DNA of 64,000 bases from positions 874,775 to 938,774 of the forward strand of contig CM075104.1 in the NCBI GenBank assembly GCA_037576195.1, written 5' to 3'. The position numbers were made by a program, and so were the translations under genes. Shown here in pieces: positions 8,151 to 19,583 of the stretch (the first letter of the stretch is position 1; every line of letters starts with the position of its first letter). Origin of the DNA: Phytoseiulus persimilis. Lineage: Eukaryota; Arthropoda; Arachnida; Mesostigmata; Phytoseiidae. The notes beneath the pieces were generated by a model, which saw nothing but the letters and a program-made list of their open reading frames with translations, did not search any database and was not told the DNA's origin.

Positions 8151-11100
8151 TCTACAATTGTGAGTTAGAGCAAGCAGAGACAAACAGCGTGACTCCAGAC
8201 AATGAGTTCACCGTGGACAGTGGAACGAATTTTCATATGATCAACTCCAAAGATCATTTGATCAACTACGTACCATATCCTCAGGCACGACAGGTCAGAC
8301 TTGGGGGTTCTAGGACTCTAAGCGCTCCTGGGTCCGGGACTGCCTGTGTGACCTTTGCGCAGAAGAATGGACAGCCCAAAACTGTTCTCCTGAAGGATGT
8401 ACTGTATGTTCCACGACTCCGTCGGAATCTCTTGTCAGTCTCGAAACTCACCGATGATAGTTTCGATATGCGGATCTGTCGGGATTCTATCCTCATGACA
8501 AAAGGGAAGATGACCATACGAGCGATTCGTAAAAATGGTCTCTACCTTCTGTACTCCACTGGAACGGCCGAAGGACTCAAAGCTGAGGGCAAAGAAGAGA
8601 AGAAGAAAAAGATCAGCCTAACAAAAGTGCACCGAACATTCGCCCACATATACGTAGGATGGCTCCAGTCAATGTTGGAGAGACGAGGCTATGAGGTGCT
8701 CAAGGATTTCACCAGCTGCGAGAGCTGTGTAAAAAGAAAAATGCATAGAGCGAGCTATCGATTAAAGCCGATGAGCTCCCGCGCCCCTCGGATCGAATAC
8801 ATCAGCAGTGATGTCTGTTTTGTGAGCACCATGTCCTACGGAGGACATCAAGCATTCCTCACATTGACTGACGACTACAGCCGCTTCCGTAAAACGTATT
8901 TCCTCCGGAACAAAGTGGAAGTCTACGATCGAGTAAAGGACTTCCTCAAATGGTTCAGGCTCAGAACCGGACAACAAGTGTATCATTTCCACTCGGACGG
9001 CGGGAGTGAGTTTGTCAACAGGAGATTGCAGTCACTCCTTACCTCAACAGGATGTGACTACTCCTACTCCCTCCCATACACACCGCAGCTCAACTCGATT
9101 AGTGAACGCCTGAATCGTACACTATTGAACCTCGCAAGAACCATGATTATCGACAGCCAGTTGAAGAAGGGGGTTTGGGGGGGGAAGCAATTTCATTTTC
9201 AACTTTCTGCCTGAATGTCACGAAATTCCTCGACCTCCTGGCAAGACCCCATTCGAAATCATCACTGGTCACAAGCCCTATCTGGGTAGAGTTCTGAGGT
9301 TCGGAACCCGCTGTTGGTTCTACAATATCAAGCCTGACAAAACGAAGCTGGATCAGAGAGCCATCGCAGGAGCAGTCGCTGGCATCGACGAAGACGGTCT
9401 CAGTTACCGTGTACTCGAACTTGGAACGACCAGGATTCATCGTATCCGAGATATCCTAGTGAAGGAACCAGCACCCCTGTTCGAGGAAGAAAATCAACTT
9501 CCCGATGAAACTTCACAGAATTCCCCATCAACGGATAGCAACGAGCCCCCAGCGAATGATGAAGAACCCTCTCCCAGCGACGCCGGCGGCCGAGACAGCG
9601 CCGATGACGACAGCAACGACTGGAGTGGAGAGAGAAATGTGGATGTCGAATTGGGGATCGGCCCGCATGATGTGCCCGGCGGTCCGACACCGCCTGCCGT
9701 AAGTTCGCGCGAACAGAGACACCAAGGAAAACTCCGGCAACGGCGAGTGAAAAATCCGAGGGACGCAAGTATGCCTTGAGAAGTAGAGAAACTCTCAAGA
9801 AGCCGGATAGGTACCAGGCAGGGTTAGCCTTCCTTGCCACTAGTAGCGCTACGAAGTCTAACAAGACAAGCGAAACATTAGGCAGTTCAGAACAAGAGGT
9901 AGACGTACCTTCATGCCTAGCTGATGTTAATCGCTCTAAGTACAAAAAGGATTGGCTCGCCGCAATGGCTTCGGAGCTAGAATCATTCAAGAGTAATGAG
10001 GTTTATCAGCTCGTAGATCCCGAGCCAGGACTGCATGTCCTTTCGAATCATTGGATCTTTTCCTTGAAGTTTAACAAGGATGGCCAGATAGTGAGAAGGA
10101 AAGCTCGACTTGTCCTTGGAGGGCACAGACAGAGAGCCGGGCTTGACTATGATACCCTGTTCTCGCCGGTTGCAAAGTACGAGACCATACGTACTGTCTG
10201 TCAATGTGCGCCCAAGGAAAGATTGTGGATTTGGCAAGCCGATGTATCCACTGCCTTCCTATCTGCCCCACTGGACCGTACTCTATACATGAAACAGCCA
10301 TCGGGAATGGAAGATGGAACTGGAAGAGTATGTAAGCTACTCAAAGCGATATACGGAGCGGTCCAAAGTCCCCTTTGCTTCAACAAGAAGCTGAATGACA
10401 CATTGCTAAACTTGAAATCCGTGAAACTCACGAGGAGCAACCTCGACCCATGCCTCTATTTCTCAAACAGACCAAACAGAGTTTTCATCTTGGTTTATGT
10501 CGATGATTGCCTGATCGCATCTGACAAAGAACAAACCAATGATGAGTTGGTCAAGGAACTCCAAGAGACGTTTGAACTCACCGCGAAGCCACTGGAATTC
10601 TTCTTGGGAATGAGGATTGAAATCTCCCCAGACCGAGGAACTATCCAGGTCAACCAGGCTCAATACATAGCAGCAATTGCTAGACCGTTTCAACATGAAG
10701 AACTGCAAAGCATCTCCTGTTCCAATCGATGCCACTTCGAAATCTGCCTTTGAGGGGGAAGTCGATCTCAGTCTCCCATATCGAGAACTAGTGGGGGGTT
10801 TTGATGTTCGCTTCCGTGGTGAGCCGAGCAGAAATTTCGTACAGCGTGAACATGTTGGCTCGACACCTGGAGAGGCCTACCAAACATCTCTGGAACGTTG
10901 GTCTCAAAGTATTGAGGTATCTGTCTGGAACACGCTATTTCGGTCCGAAATACACTGGTGATGTCTCTGATGGCATAATCGCATACAGTGATTCTGACTG
11001 GAGTGGGTGCAAGGCAACCAGAAGATCCACGAGCAGCGCATTCATCCTATTCGGAGGCGCGTGCGTAGTTTGGTCCTCAAAGAGACAAAACTGCATTTCG

Positions 11101-11500
11101 CTGAGCTCCATGGAAAGCGAGATCATAGCCTGTAGCGAAATGGGAAAGTCCGTGGTCTGGTTGACCCGCCTTCTGGGAGAGGTCGGATACCCAGTGGTAC
11201 CAACTCTTCGGGTGGACAACACAGGTTGTTTGAATCTTTCACACCACCACACAGGTCTCCAGAAAAAGTAAGCATATCGAAATTCGCTACTTTTGGATGA
11301 GAGAAAAGATTGAGGCTGGGGAGTTTGAAATCGAGCATTGTGTAACTGATAAGAACATCGCAGACATAGGAACTAAAGCTCTGCCTGAAACTCACTTTGT
11401 GGCGCTGCGGAATCTTGCAGGCATCAAAAACCATGTGGAGTTTCAAATCAATCTTGGTGCTTCAGCTCGTGGCAACGGTCACCAGCTTCTTCGAGTATAG
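8151..11500 (+). pseudogene. pol: Copia pol, copy B: PR-IN-RT-RNase H with frameshifts
   Basis: Domains in order are: aspartic protease (VDSGTNFHM, about 8,213); GAG-pre-integrase with a zinc-binding-like H..H..C..C block (VHRTFAHIY to SCESCVKRKMH); integrase core with DDE residues in SDVC, HSDGGSEF and SERLN (8,810-9,110); an acidic linker; reverse transcriptase (SNHWIFSLKF, QADVSTAFL, YVDDCLIAS at about 10,497); and RNase H ending ADIGTKALPETH before the stop at 11,498. The reading frame changes near 9,190, 9,715, 10,680, 10,790 and 11,240, so the copy is dead. PR-IN-RT-RH order is diagnostic for Ty1/copia. Confidence 0.88.
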
Positions 11501-11949
11501 TTCCTGCTGTTTGCCCCTCTGCATACGGTCCAACCAAACCATGCATGATCTCAGAATTGAGTCCGGAACACTTCCCAGTGGATTGCATCCTCACGTTGGA
11601 TGGCTGCAGAGAAAAAAAGCGTCACCAACGGTCGCATGTTTGTTTCCCGACGGACACGTGGGTTGGAGGCCAAGACATCTGGGAAGCGTAGTACAACAAC
11701 TATACACATCCGAATCCACCAAATCCTGTTCCAAACCCATCAACAAAGACGAACTTTCTCCTACTTTACGCGGTAATCCTCACGACGATCGTAGTGATCT
11801 ATGGCGGTACTACTAGCTGTTCCCGATGCGTCATTCAAACATGGCGTCGGCAGCAGTACCAGCGTCTCAGCAGAGAAGATCAACCTTCTGCTGCCGGGGC
11901 TAACATGAACACCGGCTCGCCCTATGGCGCCACCACTCAAAACATCTAG
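11433..11949 (+). pseudogene. Env-like ORF, copy B (frameshifted)
   Basis: Homologous to the env-like ORF at 736-1,242. The ATG at 11,433 and the signal-peptide region are conserved. An extra A near 11,539 shifts the frame, and further small insertions follow (AAAAAA near 11,613, extra bases near 11,660 and 11,696). The tail still ends in the same GATTQNI-coding stretch. Confidence 0.75.
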
Positions 11950-12023
11950 GATTCGCTCATTCACGGTGACCTCTCAAATAAACGGAAAGCAACTCCTAGC
12001 CAAATAAGAACACTCTCACTTCC

Positions 12024-12352
12024 TCATGAATAATACTTGACAAAATTTTTACATTGTTGGCCGAACTTGTCATGCTCATCATCAATGGCAAATTCTTCAT
12101 GTCCAACATATAGATGTACTGTCATTGTGTTCCTGAGCGGAGTTGTTCTCCGGACGAAAATGCAGATCTTGTTAATGAGCGATTTACAAATTCGATTGTA
12201 ACTCATGATCGTGCACTGGTACCGATTGCGGGTGTGTACAGAATCATTGGTGGCGGCTCGGTGATAACAACGCCCGGTGTTGTACTGTCAACATCAGTGA
12301 CAGCCGGATCGGTCGATGAAGAGGAGAGAAAGGACTTGGAGGATTCATCGAT
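12024..12352 (-). pseudogene. Antisense mucin-like gene, copy B (3' fragment)
   Basis: The C-terminal part of the mucin-like gene, with the four-Cys end, is cut at about 12,352, where the 45-bp minisatellite begins. A one-base deletion near 12,229 (relative to 1,522 and 22,912) breaks the frame. Comparison with copy C around 23,030 places the breakpoint to within a few bases. Confidence 0.75.
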
Positions 12353-12983
12353 TCCGGGGTCAATCTGAGCATTACTCCCCAACTCTGGAGGGGTGATTCC
12401 GAGACCAATCTGAGCATTACTTTCCAACTCTGGAGGGGTGATTCCGGGGTCAATCTGAGCATTACTTTCCAACTCTGGAGGGGTGATTCCGAGACCAATC
12501 TGAGCATTTCTTTCCAACTCTGGGGGGGTGATTCCGGGCTCAATCTGAGCATCACTTCCCAACTCTGGAGGGGTGATTCCGGGGTAAATTCGAGCATTAT
12601 TTCCCAACTCTGGAGGGGTGATTCCGGGGTAAATCTGAGCATTACTTTCCGACTCTGGAGGGGTGATTCCGGGGTCAATCTGAGCATTACTTTCCAACTC
12701 TGGAGAGGTGATTCCGGGGTCAATCTGAGCATCACTTTCCAACTCCGGAGCGGTGATTCCGAGACCAATCTGAGCATTACTTCCCAACTCTGGAGGGGTG
12801 ATTCCGGGGTCAATCTGAGCATTACTTTCCAACTTTGGAGGGGTGATTCCGAGACCAATCTGACCATACTTTTCAAAATCGGAATGCTGACCCAGTGGAG
12901 GGAGAGAAAAGTGCCTCGATGGCAGGGAGCGCCGTCCAAGCGCGCGCAGCGCGGCCGACTCCAGTCGGCCAAAGGCCGGCTGG
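12352..12983 (+). mobile_element. 5'-truncated Helitron-like minisatellite element
   Basis: About 11 copies of the 45-bp unit are followed by a unique 3' module (about 12,870-12,983). That module ends in a perfect 8-bp-stem hairpin (GGCCGACT at 12,953 with AGTCGGCC at 12,963), 9 bases, then CTGG followed by T. This matches the Helitron 3' signature (hairpin, then CTRR, insertion before T). The 5' end is missing and the array joins directly to the mucin-like gene of copy B. Confidence 0.6.
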
Positions 12984-12995
12984 TAATATATATAA

Positions 12996-15900
12996 TCGGC
13001 TTAGTCTGTCAGTTTGTCAGTTTGTAAGTTTGTCAGTTTGTCAGTTTGTCTGTCAGTTTGTCCGCACTTTTTCTGAAAGACATGAAGGTGATTCTGGGAC
13101 CAATCTGAACATATTCTCCCGAGTCTGGAGAGGTGATTCCGGTACGAGTCTGACTATACTTTTCAAAAGCTGGAGGGGTGATTCTAGAACCAATCTGACC
13201 ATACTTTTCAAAACGTGGGGGGGTGAATCCAGAACCAATCTGACCATACTTTTCAAAACGTGGAGGGGTGATTCTAGAACCAATCTGACCATAGTTTTCA
13301 AAACGTGGAGGGGTGATTCCGAGACCAATCTGACCATTACTTTCCAACTCCGGAGGGGTGATTCCGAGACCATTCTGAGCATTACTTCCCAACTCTGAAG
13401 GGGTGATTCCGAGACCAATCTGAGCATTACTTCCCAACTCTGGAGGGGTGATTCCGAGACCAATCTGAGCATTACTTTCCAACTCTGGAGGGGTGATTCC
13501 GAGACCAATCTGAGCATTACTTCCCAACTCTGGAGGGGTGATTCCGAGACCAATCTGAGCATTACTTCCCAACTCTGGAGGGGTGATTCCTGGGTCAATC
13601 TGAGCATTACTTTCCAACTCTGGAGGGGTGATTCCGAGACCAATCTGAGCATTACTTTCCAACTCTGGGGGGGTGATTCCGAGACCAATCTGAGCATTAC
13701 TTTCCAACTCTGGAGGGGTGATTCCGAGACCAATCTGAGCATTACTTTCCAACTCTGGAGGGGTGATTCCGAGACCAATCTGAGCATTACTTTCCAACTC
13801 CGGAGGGGTGATCCCGAGACCATTCTGAGCATTACTTCCCAACTCTGAAGGGGTGATTCCGAGACCAATCTGAGCATTACTTCCCAACTCTGGAGGGGTG
13901 ATTCCGAGACCAATCTGAGCATTACTTTCCAACTCTGGAGGGGTGATTCCGAGACCAATCTGAGCATTACTTCCTAACTCTGGAGGGGTGATTCCGAGAC
14001 CAATCTGAGCATTACTTCCCAACTCTGGAGGGGTGATTCCTGGGTCAATCTGAGCATTACTTCCCAACTCTGGAGGGGTGATTCCGAGACCAATCTGAGC
14101 ATTACTTTCCAACTCTGGAGGGGTGATTCCGAGACCAATCTGAGCATTACTTTCCAACTCTGGAGGGGTGATTCCGAGACCAATCTGAGCATTACTTTCC
14201 AACTCTGGAGGGGTGATTCCGAGACCAATCTGAGCATTACTTCCCAACTCTGGAGGGGTGATTCCGGGCTCAATCTGAGCATTACTTTCCAACTCTGGAG
14301 GGGTGATTCCGAGACCAATCTGAGCATTACTTCCCAACTCTGGAGGGGTGATTCCGAGACCAATCTGAGCATTACTTTCCAACTCTGGAGGGGTGATTCC
14401 GAGACCAATCTGAGCATTACTTTCCAACTCTGGAGGGGTGATTCCGAGACCAATCTGAGCATTACTTTCCAACTCTGGAGGGGTGATTCCGAGACCAATC
14501 TGAGCATTACTTCCCAACTCTGGAGGGGTGATTCCGGGCTCAATCTGAGCATTACTTTCCAACTCTGGAGGGGTGATTCCGAGACCAATCTGAGCATTAC
14601 TTCCCAACTCTGGAGGGGTGATTCCGAGACCAATCTGAGCATTACTTTCCAACTCTGGAGGGGTGATTCCGAGACCAATCTGAGCATTACTTCCCAACTC
14701 TGGAGGGGTGATTCCGAGACCAATCTGAGCATTACTTCTCAACTCTGGAGGGGTGATTCCGAGACCAATCTGAGCATTACTTCCCAACTCTGGAGGGGTG
14801 ATTCCGGGGTCAATCTGAGCATTACTTTCCAACTCTGGAGGGGTGATTCCGGGGTCAATCTGAGCATTACTTTCCAACTCTGGAGGGGTGATTCCGAGAC
14901 CAATCTGAGCATTACTTCTCAACTCTGGAGGGGTGATTCCGAGACCAATCTGAGCGTTACTTCCCAACTCTGGAGGGGTGATTCCGGGCTCAATCTGAGC
15001 ATTACTTTCCAACTCCGGAGGGGTGATTCCGAGACCAATCTGAGCATTACTTCCCAACTCTGGAGGGGTGATTCCGAGATCAATCTGAGCATTACTTCTC
15101 AACTCTGGAGGGGTGATTCCGAGACCAATCTGAGCATTACTTCCCAACTCTGGAGGGGTGATTCCGGGGTCAATCTGAGCATTACTTTCCAACTCTGTAG
15201 GGGTGATTCCGGGGTCAATCTGAGCATTACTTTCCAACTCTGGAGGGGTGATTCCGAGACCAATCTGAGCATTACTTCTCAACTCTGGAGGGGTGATTCC
15301 GAGACCAATCTGAGCGTTACTTCCCAACTCTGAAGGGGTGATTCCGGGCTCAATCTGAGCATTACTTTCCAGCTCCGGAGGGGTGATTCCGAGACCAATC
15401 TGAGCATTACTTCCCAACTCTGGAGGGGTGATTCCGAGACCAATCTGAGCATTACTTTCCAACTCTGGAGGGGTGATTCCGAGACCAATCTGGGCATTAC
15501 TTCCCAACTGTGGAGGGGTGATTCCGAGACCAATCTGAGCATTACTTCTCAACTCTGGAGGGGTGATTCCGAGACCAATCTGAGCATTACTTTCCAACTC
15601 TGGAGGGGTGATTCCGGGGTCAATCTGAGCATTACTTTCCAACTCTGGAGGGGTGATTCCGGGGTCAATCTGAGCATTACTTTCCAACTCTGGAGGGGTG
15701 GTTCCGAGACCAATCTGAGCATTACTTCCCAACTCTGGAGGGGTGATTCCGGGCTCAATCTGAGCATTACTTTCCAACTCTGGAGGGGTGATTCCGAGAC
15801 CAATCTGAGCATTACTTCCCAACTCTGGAGGGGTGATTTCGGGCTCAATCTGAGCATTACTTCTCAACTCTGGAGGGGTGATTCCTGGGTCAATCTGAGC

Positions 15901-18900
15901 ATTACTTTCCAACTCTGGAGGGGTTATTCCGGGGTCAATCTGAGCATTACTTCCCAACTCTGGAGGGGTGATTCCTGGGTCAATCTGAGCATTACTTTCC
16001 AACTCTGGAGGGGTGATTCCGAGACCAATCTGAGCATTACTTCCCAACTCTGGAGGGGTGATTCCGGGGTCAATCTGAGCATTACTTTCCAACTCTGGAG
16101 GGGTGATTCCGGGGTCAATCTGAGCATTACTTTCCAACTCTGGAGGGGTGATTCCGAGACCAATCTGAGCATTACTTTCCAACTCTGGAGGGGTGATTCC
16201 GAGACCAATCTGAGCATTACTTTCCAACTCTGGAGGGGTGATTCCGAGACCAATCTGAGCATTACTTTCCAACTCTGGAGGGGTGATTCCGAGACCAATC
16301 TGAGCATTACTTTCCAACTCTGGAGGGGTGATTCCGAGACCAATCTGAGCATTACTTCCCAACTCTGGAGGGGTGATTCCGGGCTCAATCTGAGCATTAC
16401 TTTCCAACTCTGGAGGGGTGATTCCGAGACCAATCTGAGCATTACTTCCCAACTCTGGAGGGGTGATTCCGAGACCAATCTGAGCATTACTTTCCAACTC
16501 TGGAGGGGTGATTCCGAGACCAATCTGAGCATTACTTTCCAACTCTGGAGGGGTGATTCCGAGACCAATCTGAGCATTACTTTCCAACTCTGGAGGGGTG
16601 ATTCCGAGACCAATCTGAGCATTACTTCCCAACTCTGGAGGGGTGATTCCGGGCTCAATCTGAGCATTACTTTCCAACTCTGGAGGGGTGATTCCGAGAC
16701 CAATCTGAGCATTACTTCCCAACTCTGGAGGGGTGATTCCGAGACCAATCTGAGCATTACTTTCCAACTCTGGAGGGGTGATTCCGAGACCAATCTGAGC
16801 ATTACTTCCCAACTCTGGAGGGGTGATTCCGAGACCAATCTGAGCATTACTTCTCAACTCTGGAGGGGTGATTCCGAGACCAATCTGAGCATTACTTCCC
16901 AACTCTGGAGGGGTGATTCCGGGGTCAATCTGAGCATTACTTTCCAACTCTGGAGGGGTGATTCCGAGACCAATCTGAGCGTTACTTCCCAACTCTGGAG
17001 GGGTGATTCCGGGCTCAATCTGAGCATTACTTTCCAACTCCGGAGGGGTGATTCCGAGACCAATCTGAGCATTACTTCCCAACTCTGGAGGGGTGATTCC
17101 GAGATCAATCTGAGCATTACTTCTCAACTCTGGAGGGGTGATTCCGAGACCAATCTGAGCATTACTTCCCAACTCTGGAGGGGTGATTCCGGGGTCAATC
17201 TGAGCATTACTTTCCAACTCTGGAGGGGTGATTCCGGGGTCAATCTGAGCATTACTTTCCAACTCTGGAGGGGTGATTCCGAGACCAATCTGAGCATTAC
17301 TTCTCAACTCTGGAGGGGTGATTCCGAGACCAATCTGAGCGTTACTTCCCAACTCTGGAGGGGTGATTCCGGGCTCAATCTGAGCATTACTTTCCAGCTC
17401 CGGAGGGGTGATTCCGAGACCAATCTGAGCATTACTTCCCAACTCTGGAGGGGTGATTCCGAGACCAATCTGAGCATTACTTTCCAACTCTGGAGGGGTG
17501 ATTCCGAGACCAATCTGAGCATTACTTCCCAACTGTGGAGGGGTGATTCCGAGACCAATCTGAGCATTACTTCTCAACTCTGGAGGGGTGATTCCGAGAC
17601 CAATCTGAGCATTACTTTCCAACTCTGGAGGGGCGATTCCGGGGTCAATCTGAGCATTGCTTTCCAACTCTGGAGGGGTGATTCCGGGGTCAATCTGAGC
17701 ATTACTTTCCAACCCTGGAGAGGTGGTTCCGGGGTCAATCTGAGCATTACTTCCCAACTCTGGAGGGGTGATTCCGGGCTCAATCTGAGCATTACTTTCC
17801 AACTCTGGAGGGGTGATTCCGAGACCAATCTGAGCATTACTTCCCAACTCTGGAGGGGTGATTTCGGGCTCAATCTGAGCATTACTTCTCAACTCTGGAG
17901 GGGTGATTCCGAGACCAATCTGAGCATTACTTTCCAACTCTGGAGGGGTGATTCCGGGGTCAATCTGAGCATTACTTCCCAACTCTGGAGGGGTGATTCC
18001 TGGGTCAATCTGAGCATTACTTTCCAACTCTGGAGGGGTGATTCCGAGACCAATCTGAGCATTACTTCCCAACTCTGGAGGGGTGATTCCTGGATCAATC
18101 TGAGCATTACTTTCCAACTCTGGAGGGGTGATTCCGAGACCAATCTGAGCATTACTTTCCAACTCTGGAGGGGTGATTCCGAGACCAATCTGAGCATTAC
18201 TTCCCTACTCTGGAGGGGTGATTCCTGGGTCAATCTGAGCATTACTTTCCAACTCTGGAGGGGTGATTCCGAGACCAATCTGAGCATTACTTTCCAACTC
18301 TGGAGGGGTGATTCCGGGGTCAATCTGAGCATTACTTCCCAACTCTGGAGGGGTGATTCCTGGGTCAATCTGAGCATTACTTTCCAACTCTGGAGGGGTG
18401 ATTCCGAGACCAATCTGAGCATTACTTCCCAACTCTGGAGGGGTGATTCCTGGGTCAATCTGAGCATTACTTTCCAACTCTGGAGGGGTGATTCCTGGGT
18501 CAATCTGAGCATTACTTTCCAACTCTGGAGGGGTGATTCCGAGACCAATCTGAGCATTACTTTCCAACTCTGGAGGGGTGATTCCGGGGTCAATCTGAGC
18601 ATTACTTCCCAACTCTGGAGGGGTGATTCCTGGGTCAATCTGAGCATTACTTTCCAACTCTGGAGGGGTGATTCCGAGACCAATCTGAGCATTACTTTCC
18701 AACTCTGGAGGGGTGATTCCGAGACCAATCTGAGCATTACTTCCCAACTCTGGAGGGGTGATTCCTGGGTCAATCTGAGCATTACTTTCCAACTCTGGAG
18801 GGGTGATTCCGAGACCAATCTGAGCATTACTTTCCAACTCTGGAGGGGTGATTCCGGGGTCAATCTGAGCATTACTTCCCAACTCTGGAGGGGTGATTCC

Positions 18901-19078
18901 TGGGTCAATCTGAGCATTACTTTCCAACTCTGGAGGGGTGATTCCGAGACCAATCTGACCATATATTTCAAAATCAGAATGCTGAACCAGTGAAGGGAGA
19001 GAAAAGTGCCTCGATGGCAGAGAGCGCCGTCCAACCGCGCGCAGCGCGGCCGACTCCAGTCGGCCGAAGGCCGGCTGG
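12996..19078 (+). mobile_element. Helitron-like non-autonomous element filled with a 45-bp minisatellite
   Basis: The element appears to start with TC after A (12,995) and to end with hairpin (19,048-19,065), 9 bases and CTGG before T (19,079), as in Helitrons, which end 5'-TC...CTRR-3' between A and T. A 5' module with about seven CAGTTTGT-like repeats (13,010-13,065) precedes roughly 130 units of 45 bp. No Rep/helicase gene is present, so it would be mobilised in trans. The 3' module is nearly identical to that at 12,870-12,983. The exact 5' edge is less certain than the 3' edge. Confidence 0.55.
13090..18960. repeat. 45-bp minisatellite array with higher-order structure
   Basis: About 130 tandem units contain aactctggaggggtgattcc plus a variable hexamer (GAGACC, GGGGTC, TGGGTC, GGGCTC) and a TTTCC/TTCCC/TTCTC variant. 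Because 45 is a multiple of 3, several frames stay open over kilobases. On the minus strand 13,033-18,162 is open for 1,709 codons with a 15-residue period (SNAQIGLGITPPEL type). I do not annotate this as a gene, since two other frames are also largely open and no start, signal peptide or splice evidence is seen. The first units (13,090-13,330) are more diverged and carry ACCATACTTTTCAAAA variants. Confidence 0.9.
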
Positions 19079-19359
19079 TGCCTGATAATTTCCTTCAGGG
19101 TTCTGCAAGGGCTGTCGGCGATTGCTATGTCGCCTGGTATGATGGATCCCAAGTTCATACTTCTCAACAGCTGTCGATTGTGGTCACCGAAACAAGCACG
19201 GAAGATTGCTACCTGTTTGGCTGGAGTTTGAGCATATATTTCTTCCACCAAAGCGTAGTCTGTGAAAGCCTCCTTGAAGTCATTCTAGGCCTCGCTGTTG
19301 TCTGATGCTTGAAGGGCTCGGAACGCTTCTGGTTGTCGAGTTTTCTTCTTTTCTGCCAT
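19079..19359 (-). pseudogene. gag: Gypsy-type Gag N-terminus, fragment
   Basis: From an ATG at 19,359 on the minus strand the frame reads about 93 codons with one TAG. The composition resembles the start of Ty3/gypsy Gag: a basic start, a Phe/Tyr helical core, and KQVAIFRACFGDHNRQLL, similar to the 'K..A.L....G' pattern of capsid helices. It is cut by the Helitron-like element at 19,079. Assignment is by pattern only. Confidence 0.4.
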
Positions 19360-19583
19360 TTTCCTGTGGTTGTGCTGCTTGTTCTTCTAATCACTGTTTT
19401 TTTCCTATTTTTCTTTTTTTTTTCTTCTGTCTCACTGCGCCATGTAAGGTGTTCTTTATAACCACACTTTTATCCTCGTGTGTGAGATGCACAACTGCCG
19501 GTTTATTTTCCTTTCTCTACCCTCTCACTCGCGCGTCGGCGTGAGGGCAAACCGCCGCACTCTTTTGAATATGATTCGTATCT
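19360..19583. other. T-rich flank of the Gag fragment, unassigned
   Basis: These 224 bases include a long T-rich run (about 19,397-19,430). They would be 5' leader or LTR of the gypsy-type fragment. Nothing is firmly recognised. Copia copy C starts abruptly at about 19,584. Confidence 0.4.

Noticed and set aside
13033-18162. Giant repetitive structural protein gene
   Set aside because: Open frame follows from a stop-free 45-bp unit; two other frames are also largely open, and there is no start context, signal peptide or unique terminal domain.
12352-19078. CRISPR-like array
   Set aside because: The repeats are directly adjacent 45-bp units with shared variants and no unique spacers, and the host is eukaryotic; it is a minisatellite inside a transposon.
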